This document shows, in pieces, positions 10,496-22,296 of a stretch of 64,000 bases of DNA. The stretch comes from Bombyx mori. Lineage: Eukaryota; Arthropoda; Insecta; Lepidoptera; Bombycidae. The DNA lies in assembly GCF_030269925.1 (NCBI RefSeq), contig NC_085123.1:9610001-9674000 (forward strand). Reading direction: 5' to 3'. Made by a program: the position numbers and the translations under genes. The notes beneath the pieces are model-generated. The model saw only the letters and a program-made list of their open reading frames with translations. It did not search any database and had not been told where the DNA came from. Positions within the stretch are counted from its first letter, which is position 1; each line of letters starts with the position of its first letter.

Positions 10496-12828
10496 AATAT
10501 AACTCCGGAAGGAGGGACGCCCTGCGGACTCACCTGCGGGGTATCGTCCCATCGTGTTGCTGGACGAGGCGGGAAAACTGCTCGAGCGGGTGGTGGCCGC
10601 CCGCATCGTCCAGCATCTGACGGGGGTGGGTCCCGATCTGTCAGCGGAGCAGTTTGGATTCAGGGAGGGCCGCTCGACCATCGACGCGGTGATGCGCGTG
10701 CGTGCCCTCTCTGATGAGGCTGTCGGCCGGGGCGGGGTTGCACTGGCGGTGTCTCTTGACATCGCCAACGCGTTCAACACCTTGCCCTGGTCGGTGATCG
10801 CAGGGGCGCTGGAGTATCACGGCGTCCCTGCGTATCTCCGTCGGCTGATCGGGTCCTACCTCGAGGACAGGTCGGTCGTGTGCACCGGGCACGGTGGGGC
10901 GGTGCTCCGCTTCCCCGTCCAGCGCGGTGTTCCACAGGGGTCGGTCCTTGGCCCTCTCTTGTGGAACATCGGCTACGACTGGGTCTTGCGTGGCGCCCTA
11001 AGCACTCCTCTCCCGGGTCTGAGCGTAGTTTGCTACGCGGACGACACTTTGGTCGTGGCCCGGGGGAGGGACTTGCGAGAGTCTGCCCGTCTTTCCTGCG
11101 CGGGGGTGGCCTTCGTCATCGGCAGGATCCGAAGGCTGGGTCTGGAGGTGGCGCTCGATAAATCCCAGGCCCTGTTGTTTCACGGGGCCCGGAGAGCGCC
11201 GCCTCAGGGGGCCCACCTCGTGATCGGAGGCGTTCGCGTCGAGATCGAGGCGACCGGGTTGCGGTACCTCGGTCTCGTACTGGACGGTCGTTGGAGCTTC
11301 CGCGCTCACTTTGAGAGATTAGGTCCCCGACTGATGGCGGCCGCCGGCTCGCTGAGTCGGCTGTTGCCGAACGTCGGGGGGCCTGACGTGGTGGTGCGCC
11401 GCCTCTACACGGGGGTGGTGCGGTCGATGGCACTGTACGGGGCTCCCGTGTGGTGCCACGCCCTGACCCGCGACAACGTTGCGGCGTTGCGACGTCCGCA
11501 GCGCGCGATTGCGGTCAGGGCGGTTCGTGGATACCGCACCGTCTCGTTCGAGGCGGCGTGCGTACTAGCTGGGACGCCTCCCTGGGACCTGGAAGCGGAG
11601 GCGCTCGCTGCGGATTACGCGTGGCGATGCGATCTCCGCTCCAGGGGGGAGCCGCGTCCTGGCGCGGCGGAAGTTCGAGCGCGGAAGCTTCAATCTCGGC
11701 GTTCCGTGCTCGAGGCGTGGTCTCGCCGCCTGGCGGACCCCGCCTACGGGCGACGGACCGTCGAGGCGATCCGCCCGGTCCTCTCGGACTGGGTGAATCG
11801 CGACCGAGGACGTCTCACCTTCCGAGCGACGCAGGTGCTCACGGGACACGGCTGTTTCGGTCGCTACCTGCACCTCGTCGCCCGGAGGGAGCCGACTCCG
11901 AAGTGCCACCACTGCAGTGGCTGCAACGAGGACACGGCGGAGCACACGCTCGCGTACTGCCCCGCTTTCGCGGAGCAGCGCCGCGTCCTCGTTGCAAAAA
12001 TAGGACCGGACTTGTCGCTTCCGACCGTCGTGGCTACGATGCTCGGCAGCGACGAGTCCTGGCAGGCGATGCTCGACTTCTGCGAGTCCACCATCTCGCA
12101 GAAGGAGGCGGCGGAACGGGAGAGGGAGAGCTCTTCTTCCCTCTCGGCGCCGTGCCGCCGCCGTCGGGCCGGGGGCCGGAGGAGGGCGTTTGTCCAGCTC
12201 CAGCCCCTATGAGGAGGCAGTCTCCTCCCGGTGATGGTCACGGGGCGACCTAAGGGGGTTGAGGCTGCGCCGCACGCTACCGTCACTCTAGCGCGCTGGC
12301 ACCAGGAGGACGGGACGGCGCGTCGGCGGCTGCGGACTGCGATGCGGTCCGCATTTTCGTCGTCGCTGTCGTCGCCGAACATACTGTTGAAGAGCAACCC
12401 GGTCGGCGGTGTATCGCGTTCCGACCCGGCAGGCTGGTTCTGGCCCAGCGGGGTATCCCGGAACACCAGCGGCACTGCCCGGGCGGCCTGGTAGGGCCGC
12501 CGTACCGCGGAGACTGACGTCGTTGGTCGTCGACTATCGCCTCGACGACCCGTCAGTCGGGCGTCCTCGGGGTGGCGCCGCGTGTCTGGTTGTAGTGTTG
12601 ACCGCGGGAACCCCCCTACTCTGAACGGGTTCTGACCCCGGACGGAGATCGGACGTCGGGTGTAAGAGTGCAGGGGAGTCGTTTAGTGGGTGGGCCCTAA
12701 AATCCTTGGGCCCGCGATCTGCTCTCAATACCTGCAGATCGTTGAGTCTCACATACCCCGCGCGCCCCCTAGGCGCGGGGACCTCGTAGGAGGTTCGGCC
12801 CCCGGCCCGAAAAAAAAAAAAAAAAAAA
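10496..12828 (+). mobile_element. 5'-truncated R1-clade non-LTR retrotransposon
   Basis: This 2.3 kb GC-rich insertion holds an open RT frame, a roughly 600-bp GC-rich 3' UTR (12213-12809) and a run of about 20 A (12810-12829). It is bounded by the 17-bp target duplication 'agtgctgcttctaactg' at 10458-10474 and 12829-12845 (identical copies, sharing an A with the tail). The perfect duplication and open frame point to a fairly recent insertion. An R1-type 3' UTR relic of the same group is at about 60290-60415. Confidence 0.93.
10503..12212 (+). pseudogene. R1-clade reverse transcriptase ORF, N-terminus missing, frame open
   Basis: The frame is open from the truncation at about 10503 to the stop at 12212 (about 570 residues). 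Counted from the GTG at 10554, it shows 'GFREGRSTID' near residue 35, 'AVSLDIANAFNTLPWS' near 65-80, 'VQRGVPQGSVLGPLL' near 122, and the catalytic 'YADD' at 161-164. Near residue 450 there is a C-terminal CHHC...H...C cluster. Family knowledge places these in an R1-type ORF2 that copies its RNA at a nicked target. The apurinic-endonuclease-like domain and the start codon are lost, so it is dead on arrival despite the open frame. Confidence 0.9.
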
Positions 12829-12845
12829 AGTGCTGCTTCTAACTG
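12829..12845. repeat. Target site duplication (right copy)
   Basis: 'agtgctgcttctaactg' is identical to 10458-10474 and marks the 3' boundary of the R1-clade insertion. Confidence 0.93.
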
Positions 12846-12854
12846 TGTTAGGTA

Positions 12855-13047
12855 GGCGCTGACACGAAGGATGTTTTACACAGAGAGTATAAATATGTAC
12901 TGCTTTGAATGGTTTATTGAAGATAAGTATGTACACAAACAAACAAGAGACGTACGTAACAAGAGTGGTACGGTAAAGAATTAACATATAGGAGTAGCAA
13001 AGCACTGACACGAACGATGGGTAGCACAGCGAATATCGATGTGTACT
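12855..13047. repeat. Two diverged copies of a ~47-bp block
   Basis: 'gcgctgacacgaaggatg...atgtactgc' (about 12856-12902) recurs as 'gcactgacacgaacgatg...gtgtactgc' (about 13001-13047), roughly 145 bp apart in direct orientation. No coding content is seen. Confidence 0.55.
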
Positions 13048-14984
13048 GCCCTCAGTTTCTTAAGATTCCGAAATGTTGAACACTAATAGATGATTGCCTG
13101 AATTCATAAGCGACAGCGATTTTGTTGAATTGTAAGGCGGTTGCCCAAGTAGTGGCGAGTAAGTGAGTCGCCACAACGTGAATGTTTACTTGCTTGCATA
13201 AAATCGTATTATACAATGACTATCCTACTCTTCAAACCAAAATGCCTGAATAGTTGGCGGCAGAAGTAGACCGAATAGTGGTACCCTATCCTACCCTTGC
13301 AGGCTTACACTACATCCCAGTAAGTCTAATTACGCAAATTTGTACATTTTCTTGATTAACTTCTCATTACACGATGTTACACCTTCATTGTGCTTAGTAC
13401 ACATAATGTACTTTGAAAAATAATACTTCAATACTTCTTTTATTGATTATACTCGCGCATCATCCATTGCAAAATAAAGGCAATTTATATAAAAACTTTT
13501 ACGATAGTCCTATTAATATTTTTATAAAGTTTTAATTCAACTGAATGAATCGTGCCTGATAAACAAAGGGTTATAGGTTAAGAGTGCAAAAGATAAACTC
13601 AAGATGATAGACTTATTTCTTATAATTTATTTCTCCGAGCACAAATTTGATTTCTTAGGTCCGAATAGTCTGGCGAATGGAAGAAAAACGGATTGCTTAG
13701 CGGCCAGTTGCCGTGTTTATTGAAAAAAAAAAGGTTTAAAACAAACAGGTGCTATAACTATGAATATTGAAAATAAATAGTTAAAATTTTAAATTTTATT
13801 AATCTTTAAGAATACTTCTTTTATTTTTAATAATATTAGCTATTGCTCAATGCCATCGTTCATATATTATATATTTGTGGTATGTGGAAATAAAAAGGTT
13901 AGAAGATAAAACTATTTATGCTGCAAAATAAAACAAAAATGTCTACAGATAATTGCGGCAGAATTGAGTGCATTTATGCTCTCTATATTAAGTACTCTTA
14001 GATCTTATCGCAGTGGACTTCTCGAATAGCAAGTAACAAAAATAATGTTCTCTTTGTAAATATATGTGTGTGAATTGGTCCGTAAAAATTTGTGTGAACG
14101 CCGATAATGTATTATATGTGAGGCGAAAAAATCAAAGGCCGTATCGATGATCGCTCCAAGAAGGGAGATTTTTTTTTTTCTTTCTTGTGTTCAATTATTA
14201 TTAGTGTATTTTTATCGAGATTATTTCTTATTCGACATTTATGTTCTCGAGTTCTATATAAGCTTAAATTTTTTGAAAAATAGTAAACAAGACTCAGTTT
14301 TGAATAGCTATAAAATCGTGCTATAAAAAACAAAACTTCACCGAAAACTAGCTCAATGTTTATGACATTACACTACTACACTACGTAAATAGTAAGCCAA
14401 AAAAATCGCTTCCTAAAAACAAAATAAGTGCGAAGCAGAGAAAATTACTGCACTGTACAAAACTGTTGTCTTCGCTTTTTGTGTTATGAATACAGCGTAA
14501 TACCGACAACAAGGGCGTATAAAACGTTATATAACAGTAGTGCAGAGTTGGATCGAAGCCAGCCTCTGCTACAATACTCCTATCTTTTCGCTGTCGATAT
14601 CATTTGAAATAGTCATAAAATTTTTCACCTACAAACGTTACGATGGAAAAAGGAGGAAAAAAAAAAGCATTCGGATATCGCTCCGTGAAAAATATGACTG
14701 GCGAATTTTGACGATTTACATATTTCACATACGGATGAATGCGTACGTTTTATCTGTTTTTTTTCTCCGCGATCGAAAATCAATCGATGGAAACACCCTC
14801 GGAACGTAACTATCAATGAGATTAGATTTTTTTAACAACGTCTTAAGCATAACAGTAAAAACGTCTTAAATATGGCTACCTCAAAGTGTAATTTTTTGTT
14901 GTTTCCGAAAACAACATATCCCAACTGACAGAAGGAGGTCACAGACACCCAAGATTTCAGCAAACCAGGCCCAAAACCAAGCCA
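13048..14984. other. Gene-free AT-rich stretch with degenerate SINE piece
   Basis: About 13245-13390 resembles the middle of a Bm1-type SINE on the - strand ('gtctaattacgcaaat', 'tacacgatgttac'), heavily mutated. The rest has no recognised gene. Short ORFs at 14112-14333 and 14540-14816 are low-complexity and AT-rich. Confidence 0.5.
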
Positions 14985-15350
14985 GCGTCTAGAAATTTGA
15001 TTGTTACTGGAGTTCATAGACATCACAAGATAAATATCGCCACCCACTTTAATATTTATGTATTATACTAATGTATAGTATATGTACCTTATTTTAATAT
15101 GTCTAAATACCATCGTGAATTTTTAAATTGATAATCAGCTGAACAAGCTCACGTCCCACCGGGTGTTAAGTGGTAAGCGGAGCCAATAGACATACGTGAA
15201 TTCCACCGCCCACCTTGAGACAAGTACCATAAGTCTCAATTGTGTAGGAAAACGGAGTTCCTACTCTTTAAATTAGAATGCCTCACTTCTTCACGGCATG
15301 ATCGTACCTACTCATGCGGACTCATAAGACACCTTACCTACCAGCAATGG
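14985..15350 (-). mobile_element. Degenerate Bm1-type SINE fragments
   Basis: A short piece at 14985-15055 ('gttactggagttcatagac') is followed by a longer one at 15129-15350 ('aagctcacgtcccaccggg', 'ccgcccaccttgaga', 'catgcggactcataaga'). Both are on the - strand and heavily diverged from the family sequence. Confidence 0.7.
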
Positions 15351-15988
15351 AATAAGATCTATCTTTCGTCGTTTCAACAAACACCAAATTCATTTTATAA
15401 ATTTGGATTTTATTGCCCAAAAAAGTAATAAACTTGAAAGTCACTAAAATATGTACCGCATGTGACTCGCCAAGACCATTGTTCCGTCTGAATCATTCAT
15501 TTGACACGACTAATAAAAGTTAAACAGCCTTGTTCTAATTAATAGCCGTGACCAGCAATTATTATGACAGATCAACATTTATTTTTATTTAGTGTCATGT
15601 TCGCAAATTCAGCTATTATTGTGACTGTCACTAAGCGTAAGATTCAATATAGAACAACTTTAGGTATATGGACTAATAATTTTTAATATTGTTTGATCTT
15701 TTGTACAATGTCTTACCCTAAGAAAAACCGCTATAAATTTGTGTTGGAATTGGAAAGTGTCCCGGCTCCCCCCAAATCTACAGTAGCAAATTGAACTAAC
15801 TACGACTATTAATTATTAAAACGAGATAAAAAAAATGAAATTAATTTCACATAAATCAATTTGATATTAGTGCGGAGTTATAAAATTATTTTGATTTCAT
15901 CGGTCCTTGGTTAAAGGCGGTGTAAATAACCTTCAGAGATTCCATTACATACAAATAAACATGTTTAATGAATAGTAAACCAAGCTAA
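15351..15988. other. Gene-free AT-rich stretch
   Basis: No gene or recognisable repeat seen. Confidence 0.45.
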
Positions 15989-16430
15989 CTTGAAGTCGTC
16001 GTGGCCTAAAGGAAAGACGCCTGGGGCTATCGTGTCGAGCGATGCAACGGTGTTCGAATCTCGCAGGCAGATACCAATTTTTCTAAATACATACTTATTT
16101 AACAAATGTTTACGATTGACTTCCACGATGAAGGAATAACATCGTGTAATAAAAATCAAATCCGCAAAATTATAATTTGCGTAATTATTGGTGGTAGGAC
16201 GTCTTGTGAGTCCGAACTGGTAGGTACCACCACTTGACCTATTTTTGCCGTGAAGCAGTAATGCGTTTCGGTTTGAAGGGTGGGACAGCCTTTATACTGT
16301 AAAAACTGAGACCTTAGAATTCATATCTCTAGGTGGGTGGCGGCATTTACGTTGTAGATGTCTATGGGCTCCGCTAACCATTTAACACCAGGTGTGCCTT
16401 GAGCTCGTGCAAACATCAAAGCCATAAAAG
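15989..16430 (+). mobile_element. Bm1-type SINE, full length
   Basis: Starts with 'tgaagtcgtcgtggcctaaa', carries 'ggtgttcgaatctcgcagg', a 'ggtggtaggacgtcttgtga' middle and 'gatgtctatgggctccgcta'. It ends in a degraded tail, 'gccataaaag'. Moderately diverged. Confidence 0.92.
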
Positions 16431-17408
16431 TATATAATATATTAACGCGTGTCAAAAATGATGAAAGTAAACCTGAAATCACTCTCAAGCTTCACGGAAT
16501 TTTCGATCGAAAAAGTGTCCTACCTAATGTGTCATTAATTCGATGTGTTGTCAAAAATAAATTAAAAAATTCGGTCCATTATGGACCCAAAATACGTAAG
16601 CGTACTGATCAGTCTTTTAAAATATTGCTGGTGCTGTAAATGAGAGTGTCGCCGAAAATGACAATTCGCAATCGTTCTCAGTAATAAAACACAAAAAAAA
16701 TACACTAAAGGGGATTGCCCACTCTCCATAGTGTGCTAGGCCCAAGATGGACATCAAATATTACTATAAAAATGTACTGATTCAAATTCTTAAATGTATT
16801 TGATATCTAAAAAATATATTGAAATTGACGCCACTATTATAAAAAATATAATAAAAATAAAAACTCGTTTTGAGGTTAATTTTCTATATAAATAAGTGTC
16901 GGATTGTGAGATACTTCAAGAACTTTTCTTTTCTTAATGTTTAAGATGTTCCTAATGTATTTTTATCCAATAGGGTATAAAAACACACTTAATTCTTTAA
17001 ATATCTATATTTTCTTCATCTTCATACACAATTAGTATCATCTAAAAATAGCAAAGGAGAGTATATACACGGTTTTAAATCTCGGTCAGGGTAAAACCAC
17101 AATTCACACAATGTTTTTTAGTCGTAGTATGAAACGTTATTGATAAAAGTAAAATAAATCGAAGAAAAATCAAAACACATCCATTTTGTACGCAAGCACA
17201 ACACCACAAGCAGCAAGCGAAGTATCAGTCAGTCAGATTAAATTCAGTGTTGTCAGTATAAAGAAAAATAATTACATGAAATTCATATATCATTTATTTT
17301 TTTAAATAACCGATAATTGATTTATATCTTAATCTTTTTTTTACGAGTACACATTATTTTTTATGTTTTTGTTTTAGTTGTACATATTTAAATAACAATA
17401 CTAGTAAA
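16431..17408. other. Gene-free AT-rich stretch
   Basis: No gene or named repeat. Some sentences of sequence such as 'aagcttcacggaattttcg' are not repeated elsewhere in the window. Confidence 0.45.
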
Positions 17409-17409
17409 G

Positions 17410-17554
17410 TTTTTTTTATTGCTTAGATGGGTGGGGGGCGAGCTCACAGCCACCCTGGTGTTGCTAAGTGGTTACTCGAGCCCATATACATCTACAACGT
17501 AAATGCGCCACCCACCTTGAGATATAAGTTCTAAGGTCTCAAGTATAGTTACAA
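17410..17554 (-). mobile_element. Bm1-type SINE, 3' part
   Basis: Poly-T at 17410, then 'attgcttagatgggtggggg', 'cacccaccttgagatataag' and 'ctaaggtctcaagtatagtt'. The copy is 5'-truncated and covers only the 3' third. Confidence 0.9.
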
Positions 17555-17985
17555 GTTAAAGTCCAATGGGTATGTCTTCGATGTTATTTTATGTGCATAA
17601 AATCCATTAAAATCGTTTGATTAATGATAATACTTAAAATGATTTATTTATATGTTTTATTTATATACTCAAAATATTTACTTCATACGTAAAAGGATTT
17701 GAAGCTGGCAATATTTTTCCCGCAAAAATAAAAATCCTTGTTTTTTCAATAGAGTTACTTTTTTTAAACTACTTATTGTAAACTATAGTGGCGCTTATTT
17801 GCAAGAAAGTAAATGCATATTTATTTATGACAAAATTAATGCACTAAGTATTTTTTCTATAATCTATTGTCCGCTTTGGGCCTAAAATGGGCCATCCCCT
17901 TTAAATAGTACTCTTATACAGATTTTGGGCGTCCTTCGCGAGATTTCTCACTAACACTAGTATGTCCACGCTGGAATTCTAAATA

Positions 17986-18279
17986 CCAAATTATAATATG
18001 CGTAATTACTGGTGGTAGGACCTCTTATGAGTCCGCGCGGGTAGGTACCACCACCCTGCCTATTTCAGCCGTGAAGCAGTAATGCGTTTCGATTTGAAGG
18101 GCAGGGCAACCGTTGTAACTATACTTGAGACCTTAGAACTTAAATATAACTTAAATATAACTTAACTTAGAATCTCAAGGTGGGTGGCGCATTTACGCTG
18201 TAGATGTCTATGGGCTCCAGTAATCACTTAACACCAGGTGGGCTGTGAGCTCGTCCACCCATCTAAGCAATAAAAAAAG
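17986..18279 (+). mobile_element. Bm1-type SINE, 5'-truncated
   Basis: Runs from the 'gcgtaattactggtggtagg' middle to 'atctaagcaataaaaaaa'. It contains an internal tandem duplication of about 11 bp ('cttaaatataa') near 18139-18165. Confidence 0.92.
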
Positions 18280-18554
18280 GCCTCTTCTAAAGTTGTAGAA
18301 AATTATTGCACGAACATTTTCCTTAGAAAGATTCATTTTCGTACGTAACCTGACAGATTCCGATCGACGCTGTGACTAAACAATAGCATTAATCCTAATA
18401 CTGTCGACTGTTTTGAGACTCAACATTTAAACGCATTCGAATATAGAACAGTTCCAAGTTCAAAATTTCCGGGAAATATGGAAACGACAGAACTTAAAAA
18501 ACATGCCTAGTTTTGAGACATTCTATAACAAATTAAAATTATTTCTGTCGAAGC

Positions 18555-18667
18555 TTTTTTTATTTTTTTTTTATTGCTTAGATGTGTGGACGAGTTCACA
18601 GCCCACCTGGTTGTTAAGTGGTTACTGGAGCCCATAGACTTCTACAACTTAAATGCGCCACACACCA
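18555..18667 (-). mobile_element. Bm1-type SINE, 3' end only
   Basis: Poly-T, 'attgcttagatgtgtggacg' and 'aaatgcgccac'. About 110 bp, 5'-truncated. Confidence 0.9.
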
Positions 18668-18954
18668 GCTATGCGTGAAAAACGAACAATAAACATATAT
18701 TACTATATATCCCTATATTACTATATACCCCTATAGGGACATATAGGGATGTGAGCGTTATAATTCCTTATATATGACATTATTAACTATTATTAAATGC
18801 TATATTAATATATTCATGCATGAACGCAAATTAAAAAAATATCTTAAACGGTAATGCGTTTGTATGAGCCAGTTTACCATCTTAAGTAATTTAGAGGAAT
18901 ACATCAAATGATTTGAAATGCGTTGGTAGAGTGGTAGGGTTGTTATTAAAAATC

Positions 18955-19140
18955 TCACTAAGTTTCTCGCCGGATCTTCTCAGTGAGTTGCGATTCCAAT
19001 CCGGTGGTAGATTCTGCGAAGCACTACTCTTGCTAGGGTTAGTGTTAGCAAATTCTCTTTAGTTGAGACCGTGAGCTCACCTATCCTTCCGGGCGTAGCT
19101 GGATTAGCCTCTTGGGCTGCCAGAGAATAGGTAGGAAAAA
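18955..19140 (+). mobile_element. Jockey-clade 3' end fragment
   Basis: Shares 'gtttctcgccggatcttctc', 'ccggtggtagattctgcgaa' and 'gagctcacctatccttcc' with the reverse complement of the 3' ends at 46.1 and 53.5 kb. It ends '...aataggtaggaaaaaaaa', the expected 3' terminus. Only about 185 bp of 3' UTR survives. Confidence 0.82.
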
Positions 19141-20003
19141 AAATACAAAAAAAATGAAAACAGTTTTATTTTGAATATTCACCCCAACTACGGAACCACT
19201 AATAATTAACTTAAATTCTTTTTGCATTAATTAGCTATTTCAGTTAACGAGACTAACAATTTACCTAAATTAAATAATTAATGTATGTATGTAATCCAGT
19301 TAATTATAAACGTAATTTAAAAACTTTGTGTAAAATGAAACCGATAAATATCAAACATACTTATCTGATGTACAAACACGACTTCAATTAGGTTAATTAC
19401 GTATACATATTATAGCAAATTTTATCGATAAAATACAAACTGTACCGTTGGTTAGTTGTCGCAAAATTAGTTTATCAGCCAACTCCCTTAGGATTGTACC
19501 TAGTCCGTAACACACGCTAACACGTGCATTCTAAACTGTCACCTAGGACACAGCCATACAGATCGAATTGCCTTGGTAGTGTAACTGTGTCGGACTGCAT
19601 TTGCCTTTTCTGGAAATGCGAACCGTCCACAAACCTAAATTACGTCAGTGTGGAACTTTCTCACCGAATGTCGTATTACGAAGGGTAGATAACAATTCTT
19701 GTTGTTTTGTTTTGTAATAATATTTTTGAGTTGATAATTTTGGTTCTTAGCGACTTAATTGCATTATTTTTAGAAATATAGTCACGTTTCACTGTGACAA
19801 TCACTTAATCAACGAAAAGCTCATGGGAAATAACAACGTAGCAATTTTTGTGTAAAACAAGTTTGTAATTAATAATATTCTCGAATCGCTTAGATCTAAT
19901 AAGGTAAGAAAATATTCTCAAACATTAATTTCGTGCTCAGAATATCATGTAAAAGCTGAAATATGTAGACATCGTACACATTCCTGAATGCCCTTCAATT
20001 GTA
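19141..20003. other. Gene-free AT-rich stretch
   Basis: No coding or repeat signature recognised. Confidence 0.45.
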
Positions 20004-20105
20004 TTTTTTTTTATTGCTTATGTGTATGGACGAGCTCACAGCCCACCTGATGTTAAGTGGTTACTGGAGCCCATAGACATCTACAACGTAAATGCGCCAC
20101 ATACC
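20004..20105 (-). mobile_element. Bm1-type SINE, 3' end only
   Basis: Poly-T at 20004, 'gacgagctcacagcccacct' and 'catctacaacgtaaatgcgc'. About 100 bp. Confidence 0.9.
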
Positions 20106-20965
20106 TATATCGGCTAATTCTAACGAAACATTTCTACGTCATCATTCAACCCTTTAAAATTGTAATTTAATATTTAACTAGAGCAGGTATAACAACAATA
20201 TTATAAATAGCCTTGTTAATAATTGTCTCTGTGGATTAATAAAAGTCATTCGAATTAATGAAACTGTTACTAACAATGAATATTCAAGAGTCGGTGACTT
20301 CGAAACTTCTCGATATTTCGAATGCGGAACATCAAGCTCGATGATCGCTGGCAGTGCTCATCGTGAAGTAACTTAACCGAATTACTTAAAGGGGACCTTC
20401 CATAATTATTATTCAACCTTTATCCAAAGCAAATCAAGTAAATTTGTTCCGAAATTACTTTTATTAAAACGTTTCTTTTCCTTCGCGGGGAAGCAAAGTG
20501 CTAAAGTAGAGTAAATGGACCGGAATTTCCGTTTCACGAATAAATTATATAAGGATATTATAGTAAATAACTCTTTGACGAGGCTGCGGTACGAATTCTC
20601 GGGATATAGAAAGAAATGGTCGATAAAATGATAAAATTTTGTAAATAGGGAAGGTTGTAAAGTGCTTTTCGTTATGAAGGGAGTAATTACAACAAACCAA
20701 GATTATTTTGTCAAGTTAAGCTTGTCAGTGAAGTCGGAAACTTTGTTAGGACGGCCCGACCCTTCGAACTTTCCAGTTTTGGATGTACTTACACAGTAAC
20801 TTACTATAACAACAGTTGCGATTGACTTTTGGTTAGGCGACTTTATGATTTTATCATTTTTAGTACATGCCCACTTGTTGAAGATAAGACTTGAATTTAA
20901 CTAGATAATATTTAACTTAGTATTATCTTCTAAAAATGGATTCGTTTATTCGACTTATTATATTT
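20106..20965. other. Gene-free stretch
   Basis: Some mixed-GC sequence (for example 20320-20600), but no domain-bearing ORF and no recognised repeat. Confidence 0.45.
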
Positions 20966-21212
20966 GACTGGTGGTAGGACCTCTTGGGAGTCCGCACGGG
21001 TAGGTACCACCAACTTGCCTATTTCCGCCGTGAAGCAGTAATGCGTTTCGGTTCGAAGAGTGGGGTAGCCGTTGTAACTATACTGAGACCTTAGAACTTA
21101 TATCTCAAGATGGGTGGCGCATTTACGTTGTAGATGTCTATGGGCTCCAGTAACTTCTTAACATCAAGTGGGCTGTGAGCTCGTCCATCCATCTAAGCAA
21201 TAAAAAAAAAAC
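20966..21212 (+). mobile_element. Bm1-type SINE, 5'-truncated
   Basis: From 'actggtggtaggacctcttg' to 'atctaagcaataaaaaaaaa'. Well preserved. Confidence 0.92.
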
Positions 21213-21243
21213 GAAATTTTGCTAACGAAAATGAAGATGCTTC

Positions 21244-21420
21244 GCAGCAAGAAAAGGCAGGCTGGTGGTACCTACTTGTGCGAGTATACAATACGACTAT
21301 TAGTTTAACGGTAAGTAGCGACTTGGCCAGGGATCATTGCTGATGTCCATGGGCGACGGTACCCACTCATCATCAGGTAGGCCGTATGCTCGTCTGCCTA
21401 AAAGGGCAATAAAAAAAACA
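21244..21420 (+). mobile_element. Second SINE type, fragment
   Basis: Ends 'ctcgtctgcctaaaagggca' then 'ataaaaaaaa', preceded by 'gatgtccatgggcgacggta'. These blocks recur inverted at 41470-41600 and, diverged, at 59520-59645. They differ from the Bm1-type tail, so this is a separate short element family or an older relative. Confidence 0.7.
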
Positions 21421-21834
21421 CGCATGATTAATTATTCATTTTCCGACTATGATTTTTCTTCAACGGTGCCATCCCTTATCGGTAAGGTTTGTGAAGTTCT
21501 TATACATAAGTACATGTTTTCTGTGAAAAAATTATATGTACACCGGGCATTATATTCTTTAAGAAACGACATCTACGCAGTTATGGCAACTGAAGAATTA
21601 TTAACAGGAAATAACACAAGTGTTTCATATCCGATTAGTTATAATATTAATACTACTTTTTTGTTGTTGTTGGCTGTATAGACAGATAATGTTTTTAGGT
21701 AGTAAATGTATATGAAACCTGTATCGGTGGCGGGTAGTGTCATGGTAAAATATTGTACCGAAATAATCTTAAATGGGGTTTTTTCCTTTGGTCTAAATTA
21801 AGAAATTCTGCTTAGATCTACTGAACTTCAATCA
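21421..21834. other. Short gene-free stretch
   Basis: A 114-codon + strand ORF (21337-21681) crosses the SINE tail and this stretch. It has no recognisable domain and is probably chance. Confidence 0.4.
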
Positions 21835-22296
21835 TTTTTTTTTACTAACAATCACGCCACGTTAACTGGTCCCGTGATAAGTTCGTAAAGAACTTGTGTT
21901 ACAGGTACCAGATAACGGAAATAAATGTAAGATTTTTTATTATACACATACATATATTTAATACTAGCGACCCGCCCTCGCTTCGCTTCGGAAACATTGA
22001 AACACACATGAAACCAAAAAAAAAAAAAAAATTAAAAAAAGTAGCCTATGTTCATCAGGGACAATGTCGGCTTCTAATGGAAAAAGAATTTTTCAAATCG
22101 GTCCAGTAGTTTCGGAGCCTATTCGAAACAAACAAACAAACAAATCTTTCCTCTTTATAATATTAGTATAGATACATCCATAACCCTGGAAAAGACATTT
22201 ATATGTACCATACAAATATCTTCCCTTGGCGGGATTCGAACCCGCGAACACCTTGTGTAGTGACCATGTCACTTACCACTACACCAGACGGCCGTC
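21835..22296 (-). mobile_element. tRNA-derived SINE (non-Bm1) split by a Helitron
   Basis: Read on the - strand the head is tRNA-like. It has an A-box 'tggtgtagtgg' and a B-box 'ggttcgaatcc', followed by a body shared with 23786-24043. Between 21964 and 22172 the body is interrupted by a Helitron. Removing that segment restores the same 'ttaatatacatcc' sequence found (reverse-complemented) in the other copy. The poly-A side is at 21835-21843. Confidence 0.88.
21964..22172 (-). mobile_element. Non-autonomous Helitron inserted in a SINE
   Basis: On the - strand it starts 'tctatactaatattataaag' and ends 'gagggcgggtcgctag', flanked by A on the 5' side and T on the 3' side. It is 209 bp with no ORF of note. 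The flanking SINE sequence joins without loss or gain when the element is excised, as expected for Helitron insertion without target duplication. Confidence 0.93.

Noticed and set aside
11450..12253. 267-codon + strand ORF overlapping the R1-clade RT.
   Set aside because: It is a shadow frame over GC-rich RT coding sequence; the RT frame carries all the conserved motifs.
22200..22296. Possible functional tRNA gene (A-box and B-box present), also at 23786-23860.
   Set aside because: The tRNA-like part is the head of a SINE shared by two dispersed copies, without a complete acceptor stem or terminator.
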